From Bryobacterales bacterium (GTDB taxonomy: Bacteria > Acidobacteriota > Terriglobia > Bryobacterales > Bryobacteraceae): DNA of 16,282 nucleotides. The number at the start of each line of letters is the position of its first letter. The first letter of the stretch is position 1. Positions 6,516 through 14,998 of this stretch are shown piece after piece. The stretch lies in NCBI GenBank assembly GCA_003132865.1, contig PKYZ01000674.1:1-16282 (forward strand), given 5' to 3'. A program made the translations under genes and the position numbers. The notes beneath the pieces are model-generated. The model did no database searches. It saw nothing but the letters and a program-made list of their open reading frames with translations, and had not been told where the DNA came from.

Positions 6516-9500
6516 ACCACCTGCGTGACCATGATGTTGTTGTAACTCGCTCCGTTGTTCCCAATGTAGCCGACGATCTGGAATGCGTTGCCGGATGTGT
6601 AACCCCAGTGGCCGCCGCCAAAGGTAAGATTGGGCGCCGGGTACACGCTGAAGTTGGCCGTCACCGTGGTGGGCCCGTTAACGGTAACAGTGGCCCCGTT
6701 GCCCGTGCCGGTCGGTACGGCGCCGCCGGTCCAACCCTGGAAGATGTATCCGGTGGCGGGGAAGGCGTTGAGAGTCACGACTGTGCCCGGCGCGTAGCAG
6801 TTCGCCGGTAGCCCGCTCAAGCCGCCCCCCGCGTTGAAGGTGGTGAATCCACCGGCCGCGGGCTGCGCGTTGATCGTCAGCGTATAGCAGGCAACGGCGA
6901 AGTTAGCGGTGGCCGTGAAATTCGAGGCGGGCTGCACCGTGGTGGTGGGGGTCGAGCCGCCCGTGGACCAGCCGGTGAAGCTGTAGCCGGTGCCGGCCGA
7001 CGCGACGAACTGCGGCGTCGTCACGCTGATGGTCTCGGTCTGGTTCGGCGGCACCTGTTGGCTGATGGGAGCCGCCGCGTAGGAGCCGCTGGTTCCAATC
7101 AGCGCCATCAGACCGGTAGGATTCGTAGCCACGGTGAGCGTGACGTTCTGGGGCGGGGCGCAAGTCGCCGTAATGGCGACCGGCGCGGTCAACGAGCTAA
7201 TGCTGATGCCGTCGGACGTGAGAGTGGCATTGGTGGACGGGACCGCCGCGATGCTTTGGAACACGTTGGGCAGAGTCGCGGAGACAGTCACAGTCACTGG
7301 CGAGTCCGCCGCCACAAAGACCGGATTGCGGGCGGCAAGACCCGGCACGTTGGTCTGGCTCACGGTGCACCCGTTCAGCACCAGCGTCACCTGGTATGCC
7401 GTGTTGAAAGTCGCGGTATAGGTCGACGAGGTAGCGGGCGCGGAGGCCACGTTCCCGGTGGACGTGATGGCGCCAGCGGTCGCGGTCCACGGTGTGGCGA
7501 CGCTGAGGGTATACTGGGTGTCGCCGGCCCCGTCGAACTGCGGGCTCGGCGCTCCCAGCGTGTGGCTGGTGGACGGGACCCAGCTCACGGTTTGCGGCGC
7601 GGTCACCGGTGACCCGCCGTCGATGGTCACCTGCAGGTTCGCGGGAATGGTGGTGACCGTGTCGGTCACCGCCGGTTGCGACGGCTTGCACTTGCCGAAC
7701 GCGCCCGCCGCGTAGATTTGCCCCACCTCGGTTGCGGAGAGCGCGCGATTGAAGATTTCCACTTCATCGATGGCGCCATTGAACGAAACACCCGTATCCG
7801 GACCACCGATCGTCAGCGGCACAGGGCTCGACCAGGAGCCGGGCTTGTTCGTCGGATCGAACACCAGCGTGGCGACGCCGTCCACGTAAATCGTGCCGCC
7901 CGTGGTGCTGGAGCGGGCAATTGTCACGGCCACGAGATGCCACTTTCCATCCGCCACGGATCCAGCGGGAGGCGTCCATTCCGTGGACACGGCGCCATCG
8001 GCAAAGAGGACCGTTGGCAGCCCGTTGATGAGGCCTAACAGGTAGCCACTCGAGCCTGTCACGCCGGGGGAGGAATACGCCTCCTGGAACTTATTGATAA
8101 TTTCCTGGAACGAGGTATCCGTTGTCTGAATCCAGGCGTCGGCGGACATGTCTCCCGTCCCGATGTCGCCCTCGGTCGCATTTACCGCTTGCACCCACTG
8201 GTTGCTGCCATTGAAAGACAGCGCCCCGGCCACCTCTCCGGTGACCGGCGTGGGGTTGCCCACCCAGTTGGCATTCGCTCCGCCGCCGCCCGGCGCGATG
8301 TCGTGCGCGGGCGAAACCGTCTCGTCGAGCGAGTACCACGCAATCATGTTCGGAGGCGGCGGGGCGCAAGACGGAAGCGGCGCGATCGTAGAACATTGCA
8401 CAAAGACGGTCTTCGGAGAGTCCATGGTGATGGCGGAGCCGTTTGCGACCGTGACCGATCCGCTGGGTGAGGCGACCAACAGCCCCGTCGCCACCTCGCC
8501 GGACGGGCAGGAGCCGGTCACCGTCACCGGAATGAAAATGGCGGCCGTCTGCGTGTAGTAGCCGTTGGGACTCGTGGGATTCTCGGTGGCTGTTCCGTTG
8601 ACCGTAAGCAGATAGCTCGCCAGGAAGTAGGCCGCGACCTGGACGTTGCTGGTCGGCGCGATGGTCTGCGACCGGTTCCCACCTTGGCTCCAGCCGTAAA
8701 AATAATACTGCGTGCCGGGACTGGGTTGTTGCGGGTCGGGCGGAACATTCAGCGGGATCTGGGTTCCGGAGTTGAACGTCAGCACGCCGGTATTGCCAGC
8801 ATAGAGCTGGCTGTTCACGTAAAACTGCGCGTCCGGATAGCTGGCCTGGAACGAAATGGTGAAGGTGGACGCCGTCGAACTCGATATGAAGCCCCCCGAC
8901 TCGGTGGTTGGCCCGATGTCGTCGCTGCCGTCGCTTTCGATCCCGTCTATATAGAGGTAAGCGTTTACCGCCTCGCCCACTACGGGCGTGGAAGGCGGCG
9001 CCGGAACGCCAGTGACGGTAAAGTTGATTTGGTATAAACTGGCGGAGCCCGGCGAGAAGCCGGCGTACAACACGTTCTGGGGCAGGCCATTGATCATTAC
9101 CGACATCGCCTCCGCGGCGGGCGAGAGCCCGGGCGGCGCCGCCGCGCCGGCCTGGACGGGCACGCTCGACAGACCCAGCCCATCCACCCACATCACCAGC
9201 GTGTCGCCAACCTGGGCCGGTTTTGACGGCGTCACCAGCGATCCGTCGGGATAGGTCATAATGGGCGCGCCGTTCGCGGTGAATGGGGCCGGGTTTGCAA
9301 GACCCATCATGATCGTCGTGGATCCGGAAAGGACGCCGTTGTACAGCGCCGCCACCTGGTGCGGGCCTGGAAACAGACCCGCGGGGAAGATGGCGTTCAC
9401 CTGATTGGCGCTGACATAGTAGAGCGGCGCGGCTTCGCCATCGATCAATATCTGAACATTGCCGAGCGTCGTCGAGAACGGCAGAGTCGTCGCGCTGACC

Positions 9501-11128
9501 GGGGTCAGGCCCGGGAAGACGCCGAATAGCGAGAAGATCTCCAATGGCGCTGTCGCCACAGGCTCGAAGCTGGCCGCGCTGACGATGCCGCCTTCGCTGA
9601 TGACCGGGGCCGCGGGGTCGATTTCGTAGGCGACCGGCAGCGTCACCGACCCGCTCAGCGGGTTTCCCCCCAGCGGATTGACTGCTTGAACACCGATGGT
9701 CAAGGACATGTTCCCGGGAACAGCGGGGATGAAGGAGCAGCAGGGCACTCGAAAAGGCGTGGCGTACAGCGTAGCATGGGCGTTTCTATCGATTAATTTA
9801 GTTCTATACGCCTGCGCCAGCAGGGACGTGGAAGTGCCGTTGCCGATGCTCACGCTGGCGGTGAAGCTCGAATATGAATTGCCGCAGTCGTCGTACGCCT
9901 GCAAAGTCACATTGAGCGGGTAACCGGATCTGGCGACGGAATCGACCTGGCTCACGACCGGCAGCATTTGCGTGGGCAGGCAGGCGCCTACCGCAGTGCT
10001 GGCGCCCAGCGCCACGTTCGACACCTGCGCCGTCGCGCCGCTGGACGCCGTAATCAGAAAAGTGAGCGATTTCGCGGAGGTGGCCTGCACCTGAACCGAC
10101 TGGCTCGTTCCCGGAGGGACCGTGAATTGCGCCGGCTGAATGGACGCGTCGCTCGGCAAGCCGGTTGCCGGATCCACCGTGACCGTGTAGGTCTGGGTGG
10201 AAGCGTCCTGGTTGGATACAGTGAACACGGCCGGCGCCAGCATGCCGCCGGGCTGCGGGTAGCTGGCCGCCATCACCTGATCGAGTCCGATGGTTCCGTC
10301 GGTGGCGCCGGGTGCGCGCACCACCATCGTGAGCCCCACCACCTGCTGGGTCGTGACGCCGTTGGCCTGCTCGGCGATCTCGAGCAAGGCGCTGTAGGTG
10401 CCGGCCGTCAGGCCTTGCACCGAAGGAGCGACGGTAATAGCGGCGGACGCGGAGGAAGGTACCGTCCCGGAGGGTTGCGAGAGATTCACGGCCCACTGGC
10501 TGGCCAGGGTCTGCACCGACGCCGTGTAGGAGACCGAATTCGCGCTGTTATTCAGGAGCTGGACAGTCTGCGGGAGCGGCGCCGCGCCGTTTGCGATCGC
10601 GCAGAACGTGAGGTGGTTGGTGCTGGCGGTGACGTCCGCGTCCTCGAAGAATTGACCGGAAAAACTGACGGGGGCGTTGACCGTGATGTCCACCGAGAAA
10701 ATCTGTTCCTGTCCGGGGCCGGTGGAACCAGCGGCGATGAGGGAAGCGCCGTTCAGGTTCGGTCCCGTGACGAGTGGCCCCGTTGGAGCGGTTCCGGTGA
10801 GAGTGAAGGTGCCCTTCAAGGTCAGGCTGACGGCTGTGCTGGGAGGATTAGACTGCGAGGCATAGAGGGTGTAATCGCCGGGACTGGCGATGGCGAAGCG
10901 CACCCGGCCGGCGCCGTCCGAGGTGGCGAGCGACAGCGGAGCGCTCGGGTTGGGCTTATGCCCAAGGCCTACCCCTACACCACCGATCGGATCGTTAGCA
11001 CCCGCCCACAGCGGAGACACCTGGGTCAACAGACAGCCGACAAGGATCGCCGGAACCACGCGGGCGGCGATGCGCCAGCATTTCCGTCTCGAATTTGTGC
11101 GCGCCGTTAGAATGATCCGGATACCCAT
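6431..11128 (-). CDS. Giant secreted multidomain protein (Ig-like, TIGR03437, LamG, InlB-type repeats)
   Basis: A predicted cell-surface or secreted protein, 1565 residues as read. The start is ATG 11128-11126, preceded by GGAGGG (11138-11133) at good spacing; an upstream TTG/ATG near 11170 lies before the predicted transcription start. Residues 1 to about 42 form a signal peptide (basic stretch, VVPAILVGCLL core, LWAG cut region). Next come BACON/Ig-like segments (about 155-270). A domain I recognise as TIGR03437, the Solibacter C-terminal domain, is placed internally at about 511-732, beginning GGIVSAASFEP and including the YYVSANQVNAIFPA region. A first InlB-type repeat (FYGWSQGG) sits near 811, and a LamG-like jellyroll at about 923-1146 (IAWYSLDE ... 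GAIDEVEIFNRALS). Further InlB-type repeats follow (FTGWSTGG ~1382; FQGWTGG ~1464). No membrane anchor or sortase motif is evident. Likely role is adhesion or glycan binding; the ligand is unknown. The C-terminus is frameshifted. Confidence 0.85.
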   Translation of the reverse strand: MGIRIILTARTNSRRKCWRIAARVVPAILVGCLLTQVSPLWAGANDPIGGVGVGLGHKPNPSAPLSLATSDGAGRVRFAIASPGDYTLYASQSNPPSTAVSLTLKGTFTLTGTAPTGPLVTGPNLNGASLIAAGSTGPGQEQIFSVDITVNAPVSFSGQFFEDADVTASTNHLTFCAIANGAAPLPQTVQLLNNSANSVSYTASVQTLASQWAVNLSQPSGTVPSSASAAITVAPSVQGLTAGTYSALLEIAEQANGVTTQQVVGLTMVVRAPGATDGTIGLDQVMAASYPQPGGMLAPAVFTVSNQDASTQTYTVTVDPATGLPSDASIQPAQFTVPPGTSQSVQVQATSAKSLTFLITASSGATAQVSNVALGASTAVGACLPTQMLPVVSQVDSVARSGYPLNVTLQAYDDCGNSYSSFTASVSIGNGTSTSLLAQAYRTKLIDRNAHATLYATPFRVPCCSFIPAVPGNMSLTIGVQAVNPLGGNPLSGSVTLPVAYEIDPAAPVISEGGIVSAASFEPVATAPLEIFSLFGVFPGLTPVSATTLPFSTTLGNVQILIDGEAAPLYYVSANQVNAIFPAGLFPGPHQVAALYNGVLSGSTTIMMGLANPAPFTANGAPIMTYPDGSLVTPSKPAQVGDTLVMWVDGLGLSSVPVQAGAAAPPGLSPAAEAMSVMINGLPQNVLYAGFSPGSASLYQINFTVTGVPAPPSTPVVGEAVNAYLYIDGIESDGSDDIGPTTESGGFISSSTASTFTISFQASYPDAQFYVNSQLYAGNTGVLTFNSGTQIPLNVPPDPQQPSPGTQYYFYGWSQGGNRSQTIAPTSNVQVAAYFLASYLLTVNGTATENPTSPNGYYTQTAAIFIPVTVTGSCPSGEVATGLLVASPSGSVTVANGSAITMDSPKTVFVQCSTIAPLPSCAPPPPNMIAWYSLDETVSPAHDIAPGGGGANANWVGNPTPVTGEVAGALSFNGSNQWVQAVNATEGDIGTGDMSADAWIQTTDTSFQEIINKFQEAYSSPGVTGSSGYLLGLINGLPTVLFADGAVSTEWTPPAGSVADGKWHLVAVTIARSSTTGGTIYVDGVATLVFDPTNKPGSWSSPVPLTIGGPDTGVSFNGAIDEVEIFNRALSATEVGQIYAAGAFGKCKPSQPAVTDTVTTIPANLQVTIDGGSPVTAPQTVSWVPSTSHTLGAPSPQFDGAGDTQYTLSVATPWTATAGAITSTGNVASAPATSSTYTATFNTAYQVTLVLNGCTVSQTNVPGLAARNPVFVAADSPVTVTVSATLPNVFQSIAAVPSTNATLTSDGISISSLTAPVAITATCAPPQNVTLTVATNPTGLMALIGTSGSYAAAPISQQVPPNQTETISVTTPQFVASAGTGYSFTGWSTGGSTPTTTVQPASNFTATANFAVACYTLTINAQPAAGGFTTFNAGGGLSGLPANCYAPGTVVTLNAFPATGYIFQGWTGGAVPTGTGNGATVTVNGPTTVTANFSVYPAPNLTFGGGHWGYTSGNAFQIVGYIGNNGASYNNIMVTQVVWTAATGPVRFRTPRRCPSPSATLRAAP

Positions 11129-11132
11129 TTTG

Positions 11133-11138
11133 CCCTCC
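11133..11138 (-). promoter_or_regulatory. Ribosome binding site that fixes the giant-protein start
   Basis: GGAGGG lies 4 nt before the ATG at 11128. It is one of the best Shine-Dalgarno matches I found in the window and rules in favour of this start over the in-frame codons further upstream at 11170-11165. Confidence 0.75.
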
Positions 11139-11148
11139 AGGTGTCCTG

Positions 11149-11177
11149 AGTATACGCCCAATGTCATCAAATTGTAA
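11149..11177 (-). promoter_or_regulatory. Sigma70-type promoter of the giant secreted-protein gene
   Basis: On the minus strand, TTACAA (11177-11172) and TATACT (11154-11149) are separated by 17 nt, a close match to -35/-10 consensus. The expected start near 11142 gives a leader of only about 14 nt, which contains just the Shine-Dalgarno sequence. The gene is thus transcribed independently of the hut-lipA operon. Confidence 0.6.
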
Positions 11178-11393
11178 GAATTTTCACGCCGGTTCTCTTA
11201 ATCCGTCAGTCGGACTGGTTCGAGGCAAGCGGTGAGGCCTTCAAATTTCCCTCTCACTCATCAAATGCGTGAATCGCGGAAAACGGGGTCACGGAAAGGG
11301 CCGATCCGCGAAAAAAGAACCCATAACCCACTTGTAACAGTCGAGGGCTTTGTGGAGTTGATGGCGGATAACCGGTTGCCCGGTCACAGGTTT

Positions 11394-11414
11394 GCGCCGA
11401 CTAACAATCGGCGC
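11394..11414 (-). terminator. Hairpin at the lipA stop codon
   Basis: GCGCCGA (11394-11400), a 7-nt loop holding the lipA stop codon, and TCGGCGC (11408-11414) make a perfect 7-bp stem. Two weaker hairpins flank it: ACCGG/CCGGT near 11371-11384 and GCAGGAT/ATCCTGC at 11415-11431. No U-tract follows on the minus strand, so factor-independent termination is doubtful. The region 11178-11400 otherwise holds only the promoter of the giant gene and no recognisable gene. Confidence 0.3.
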
Positions 11415-12318
11415 GCAGGATGCCATCCTGCCCCACAGAAGGTGGGACGGAATCCGCCGCGTGGTACGAACTGCGGACCAGGGGGCCGGATTCCACGTGC
11501 GCGAAGCCCATTTCGTAACCGGCGCGGCGCAGATCTTCGAATTCGGCGGGCGGCACGTAGCGCACGATGGGCAAGTGCTTCGGCGAGGGGCGCAGATACT
11601 GTCCCACCGTCAGGATGTCCACGCTGTGGGCGCGCAGGTCGCGCATCACGGCCAACACTTCGTCGATGGTCTCGCCGAGACCTAGCATTAAGCCGGACTT
11701 TACGGGCGTTTGCGGTGACGCGCTCTTGGCATAGGCCAGCATGTCAAGGGAACGCTCATAGCGCGCGCCCAGCCGCACCTGCCGGTAGAGGCGGGGCACG
11801 GTTTCGGTGTTGTGATTGAGCACGTCGGGCGCGGCTGCCATCACCGTGTCCATGGCCGCGTGGCTGCCCTGAAAATCCGGCACCAGCACTTCGACGCCGC
11901 AGCCCGGGACGCGCTCGCGGATGGCGCGAATGGTGAGGGCGAACAGCTCGGCGCCGCCATCGGCGCGGTCGTCGCGGTTCACGCTGGTGATCACGGCGAA
12001 GCGCAGGCCCATCGCTGCCACGGCTTCGGCCACGCGGCGCGGCTCGTCGTAATCGACTTCGAGGGGCGCGCCCTTCTGCACGGCGCAGAAGCCGCAGCGC
12101 CGCGTACACACGTTGCCCAGAATCATGAAAGTCGCCGTGCGATGGTTCCAGCATTCGCCCACGTTCGGGCATGCTGCGCTCTCGCAGACCGTATGCAGGC
12201 CGAGGCCGTCGATGAGGCTTTTCAGCTCGCGATAGTTTTGGCCGACAGGCGCGGGCGCGCGCAGCCAGGCGGGGCGCGGCGGCGGCGTGGGTGTGATGGA
12301 AACCAGAGTCGCGCTCAT
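11401..12318 (-). CDS. lipA: Lipoyl synthase
   Basis: A radical SAM enzyme that inserts two sulfurs into the octanoyl group on lipoyl-domain proteins (pyruvate and 2-oxoglutarate dehydrogenase complexes, glycine cleavage H protein). The 305 residues are a normal length. The auxiliary-cluster cysteines C45, C50 and C56 ([12 protein letters not shown]) and the radical-SAM CxxxCxxC set C71, C75 and C78 (CTRRCGFC) are all present. So are GQYLRPS and the C-terminal RSSYHA that provides the serine cluster ligand. The ATG (12318-12316) overlaps the TGA of the upstream formimidoyltransferase gene (ATGA), so it is translated as the last gene of the hut operon. No lipB is nearby. Its 3' half is duplicated at 5753-6200. 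Confidence 0.97.
   Translation of the reverse strand: MSATLVSITPTPPPRPAWLRAPAPVGQNYRELKSLIDGLGLHTVCESAACPNVGECWNHRTATFMILGNVCTRRCGFCAVQKGAPLEVDYDEPRRVAEAVAAMGLRFAVITSVNRDDRADGGAELFALTIRAIRERVPGCGVEVLVPDFQGSHAAMDTVMAAAPDVLNHNTETVPRLYRQVRLGARYERSLDMLAYAKSASPQTPVKSGLMLGLGETIDEVLAVMRDLRAHSVDILTVGQYLRPSPKHLPIVRYVPPAEFEDLRRAGYEMGFAHVESGPLVRSSYHAADSVPPSVGQDGILRADC
11446..11886 (-). repeat. Direct repeat copy B (3' part of intact lipA)
   Basis: A 441-bp segment within lipA that matches 5765-6199 in the same orientation. It is the longer, functional copy. Homology ends abruptly inside lipA at the N-terminal side (near 11886) and within about 45 nt of the gene's stop on the other. Confidence 0.85.
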
Positions 12319-13757
12319 GACAGCTTGCCGAGCCGCTCGCGGAGGGGCGCTACAGCCGATTCGTCCTTCATCGATGCGATGTTGATGCGCACATTCGCCA
12401 GCGCGCCATCGATGCCGGCCTGCGCGAGGCCTTGCGCGGTTTCGATGTCCGAGCCGAACTTGGCGGGCGCGGTGGCGGCCAGATCGCGCAGCCGATTCTT
12501 CAGGGCTGTGGCGGCTTCGGCCACTTCGAGCGGCACCACAGCGGCCTCGTGCAAGGCCCGCTCGACGAACGGCGCGCGCGCGTCTTTGGGCCGCTTGTAG
12601 GCCGCGCGCACGCCTTCGTAGGATGCCGCGTCGCGCTTCACGGCTTCGGCGAAGAATTTGCGATCCGTTTCGAAAGCATCGGTGGGGAGCTTGGCAAGTC
12701 CGGAGACCATAGCTCCGAGGGCCGCCGCCATGGCTGCTGCGGCGGCTGCAGCGCTGCCTCCTCCGGGCGTGGCGGTGGGCGCGGCAAGCTGGTCCAGGAA
12801 TTCGTTTAGTCCATTCACAGTGGTGGCTTCCGCCAGACGGTTCTCTAATACCAGACTAGGATGGAAATTCTCAACCTGCAAATACCATTCGGCGGTCATT
12901 TCGAGCGCGCGCTTGGGGATCAGCCCCACGATCTCACTGCCGACGATGGACGCGCCGTAGCGGGCCGCCTCCGCGCGCACGGCTTCGAACACGCGATGGA
13001 TGGGCGTCTGCTCGAAATCCGTGAGGTTCATCGAAACCTGCGCCAGATTGCGCGAGGCCAACGGCACGCCCATCGACTTCACGTAGCGGAACCCGCCCGA
13101 CGAAAAACGGATGGCCTTGGCGATGCGCTTAGCGATCTCGACGTCGGCGGTGTTCAGGTTGATGTTGTAAGCGATCAGGAATTTGCGCGCGCCCACGACG
13201 GTGGCGCCGGCGCTGGGGTGCAGTTCGGCTTCGCCGAAATCGGGACGGCGGTCGGGATTGGTGCGCACGTCGTCGCGCAGGCCTTCGAACTGGCCGCGGC
13301 GGATGTTCTCCAGGTTCAGGCGGTCGGGGCGTCGGGCGGCGGCCTCGTAGAGATACACCGGCACGTGCAGGCTTTCCCAGAGGCGTGCCCCAAGTTCGTT
13401 GGCCAGGCGCACGCAATCTTCGAGCGTGACGCCTTCCACGGGAACGAAGGGCACCACGTCGAGCGCGCCGATGCGCGGATGCACGCCGGTGTGATGGCGC
13501 AGATCTATCAGGCCAATGGCGCGCTCGACTCCGCGGAAGGCCGCTTCGACTACGGCCGTGGCGGGGCCTGCAAAGGTGACCACGGAGCGGTTGTGGTCGG
13601 CGTCCATCTCGCGGTCGAGGATGGCGATGCCGCGCACGGATCGGATAGCTTCGACGATGGCGTCTACTTTGGAGGCGTCGCGGCCTTCGGAGAAGTTGGG
13701 GACGCACTCGACGAGCTGGGTGCTGGGTGCTGGGTGCTGGGTGCTGGGGTTCGTCAA
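12315..13757 (-). CDS. Glutamate formimidoyltransferase - formimidoyltetrahydrofolate cyclodeaminase fusion
   Basis: A bifunctional enzyme that transfers the formimino group of formiminoglutamate to tetrahydrofolate, giving glutamate, and then releases ammonia to give 5,10-methenyl-THF. It is the last step of one histidine-degradation route. The 480 residues comprise an N-terminal formimidoyltransferase ([13 protein letters not shown] at 15-27; [18 protein letters not shown] at 87-104 with the likely catalytic histidine in GVHP), its C-terminal subdomain (to about 310) and a cyclodeaminase domain (about 325-480; PGGGSAAA motif). This is the FTCD layout known from animals and some bacteria. 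The start is TTG 13757-13755, overlapping the hutI TGA (TTGA) with GAGGA upstream. No ATG or GTG occurs between it and the conserved core. Its first ~14 codons consist of a 7-bp tandem repeat, giving the low-complexity N-terminus [12 protein letters not shown]. Confidence 0.94.
   Translation of the reverse strand: MTNPSTQHPAPSTQLVECVPNFSEGRDASKVDAIVEAIRSVRGIAILDREMDADHNRSVVTFAGPATAVVEAAFRGVERAIGLIDLRHHTGVHPRIGALDVVPFVPVEGVTLEDCVRLANELGARLWESLHVPVYLYEAAARRPDRLNLENIRRGQFEGLRDDVRTNPDRRPDFGEAELHPSAGATVVGARKFLIAYNINLNTADVEIAKRIAKAIRFSSGGFRYVKSMGVPLASRNLAQVSMNLTDFEQTPIHRVFEAVRAEAARYGASIVGSEIVGLIPKRALEMTAEWYLQVENFHPSLVLENRLAEATTVNGLNEFLDQLAAPTATPGGGSAAAAAAAMAAALGAMVSGLAKLPTDAFETDRKFFAEAVKRDAASYEGVRAAYKRPKDARAPFVERALHEAAVVPLEVAEAATALKNRLRDLAATAPAKFGSDIETAQGLAQAGIDGALANVRINIASMKDESAVAPLRERLGKLS
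13716..13749 (-). repeat. Heptanucleotide tandem repeat inside the FTCD start
   Basis: On the plus strand CTGGGTG is repeated four times perfectly (13716-13743), followed by a partial fifth copy (13744-13749). On the coding strand this is (CACCCAG)n, read in all three frames in turn because 7 is not a multiple of 3. It lies between the TTG start and the first conserved residues of the enzyme. Confidence 0.9.
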
Positions 13758-14992
13758 AGCGGCGTTCCTCGTTTCATCGTTGCATGGACGTTGTTCGTGC
13801 CGAAGTAATACGGCAGTTCGCGGTAATCGGAGACGTTCAGCACCAGCAGATCGGCCTGCTTGCCTGGCTCCAGCGAGCCGATGCGGTCCGCGCAGCCGAG
13901 CGCGTGCGCGCCGTTGATGGTGGCGGCGGCTATCGCTTCCGCCGGCGACATGCGCATTTCGGTGCAGGCGAGCGACAGCACCATCTGCATGCTGTAAGTC
14001 GGGCTGGTGCCGGGATTGAAATCCGTCGCCAGCGCTACCGCCGCACCTGCCTCAATCAGGGCGAGGGCCGGCGCGTACGTGCGCAGGCCCAGGTGAAAAA
14101 CAGAGCCGGGCAGCAGCGTGGCGATGGTATTCGACTGCGCCAGCGCGCGGATGTCTTCGTCACCGGCCTGCTCCAGATGGTCCGCGCTGGCGGCTTCCAG
14201 CTCCACGGCCAGCCGCGCGGCGCCCGTGCGCGCAAACTGCTCGGCGTGGATCTTCAGTCCGAAACCGAGCCGGCGGGCGTGCTCCAAATAGCGCCGCGAT
14301 TGCTCGAGCGTGAACGCGCCCTCATCGCAGTAGATGTCCACGAAGCGCGCCAGCTTGCGGCGACGGATCTGGGGCATCATTTCGGCGGCCATCCAGTCGA
14401 TATATGCGTCGGCCTTGCCGCGATATTCGGGCGGCGGGATGTGCGCGCCTAAGTAAGTCGGCACGATATCCAGCGGGTCGCCGTTCAGTTTCGCCAGCAA
14501 CCGCAGGGTCTTGAGTTCGCCGGCTTCATCCAGCGCGTAGCCGGACTTGGCCTCCAATGTGGTAGTGCCGTGCCGGGCCATGGCGGCGAGCGAGGCGCGG
14601 GCCTGCGCTTCGAGCTGCGCGGCGGGCATCCCGCGGACGGCTTTCACGCTCGAAAGAACGCCGCCGCCCGCAGCCGCAATTTCCGCGTAGCTGGCGCCTG
14701 CGAGTCGCATTTCGTAATCGACCAGGCGCGGCCGGCCGAAGACCAGGTGCGTGTGACTGTCGACGAATCCCGGCATGACCACGCGGCCTGCCGCATCGAT
14801 CTCGCGCGCGCGGCGGGCTTCCGGCAGCTTTTCGATGCTGCGCGCGGGACCGGCATCCACGATCGCGCCATCCTTTATTAACACGGCGCCATTCGGGACG
14901 ATTCCGAGGTCGCGCAATCGAGCGCCGCGCCGCGGCCCGCTATCGCCGCGCAGAGTCAGTAACTGGCGGGCGCCCCTGACCAGCGTCGTCAT
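13754..14992 (-). CDS. hutI: Imidazolonepropionase
   Basis: A metal-dependent amidohydrolase that opens 4-imidazolone-5-propanoate to N-formimino-L-glutamate, the third step of histidine degradation. The 412 residues match the family length. Metal ligands are visible: H80 and H82 (DSHTHLVFGRP), H249 (KIHAEQF), H272 (ADHLE) and D324 (ATDFNPGTSPT). Family motifs EAKSGY (147-152) and YRELPYYFGTNN (390-401) also occur. The start ATG is 6 nt after the hutU stop, and its own stop overlaps the TTG of the next gene. All are consistent with one hut transcript reading leftward. Confidence 0.97.
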   Translation of the reverse strand: MTTLVRGARQLLTLRGDSGPRRGARLRDLGIVPNGAVLIKDGAIVDAGPARSIEKLPEARRAREIDAAGRVVMPGFVDSHTHLVFGRPRLVDYEMRLAGASYAEIAAAGGGVLSSVKAVRGMPAAQLEAQARASLAAMARHGTTTLEAKSGYALDEAGELKTLRLLAKLNGDPLDIVPTYLGAHIPPPEYRGKADAYIDWMAAEMMPQIRRRKLARFVDIYCDEGAFTLEQSRRYLEHARRLGFGLKIHAEQFARTGAARLAVELEAASADHLEQAGDEDIRALAQSNTIATLLPGSVFHLGLRTYAPALALIEAGAAVALATDFNPGTSPTYSMQMVLSLACTEMRMSPAEAIAAATINGAHALGCADRIGSLEPGKQADLLVLNVSDYRELPYYFGTNNVHATMKRGTPL

Positions 14993-14998
14993 GAGGCG

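Noticed and set aside
9968..11110. Long plus-strand open frame opposite the giant secreted protein
   Set aside because: It is a shadow of a GC-rich gene on the other strand, with low-complexity arginine/glycine content and no motif or ribosome binding site.
11129..11170. Earlier in-frame start of the giant protein
   Set aside because: It lies upstream of the predicted transcription start and lacks a ribosome binding site; the ATG at 11128 has GGAGGG in front of it.
12861..13808. Long plus-strand open frame opposite the formimidoyltransferase gene
   Set aside because: It is antisense to a clearly identified enzyme gene and shows no recognisable domain.
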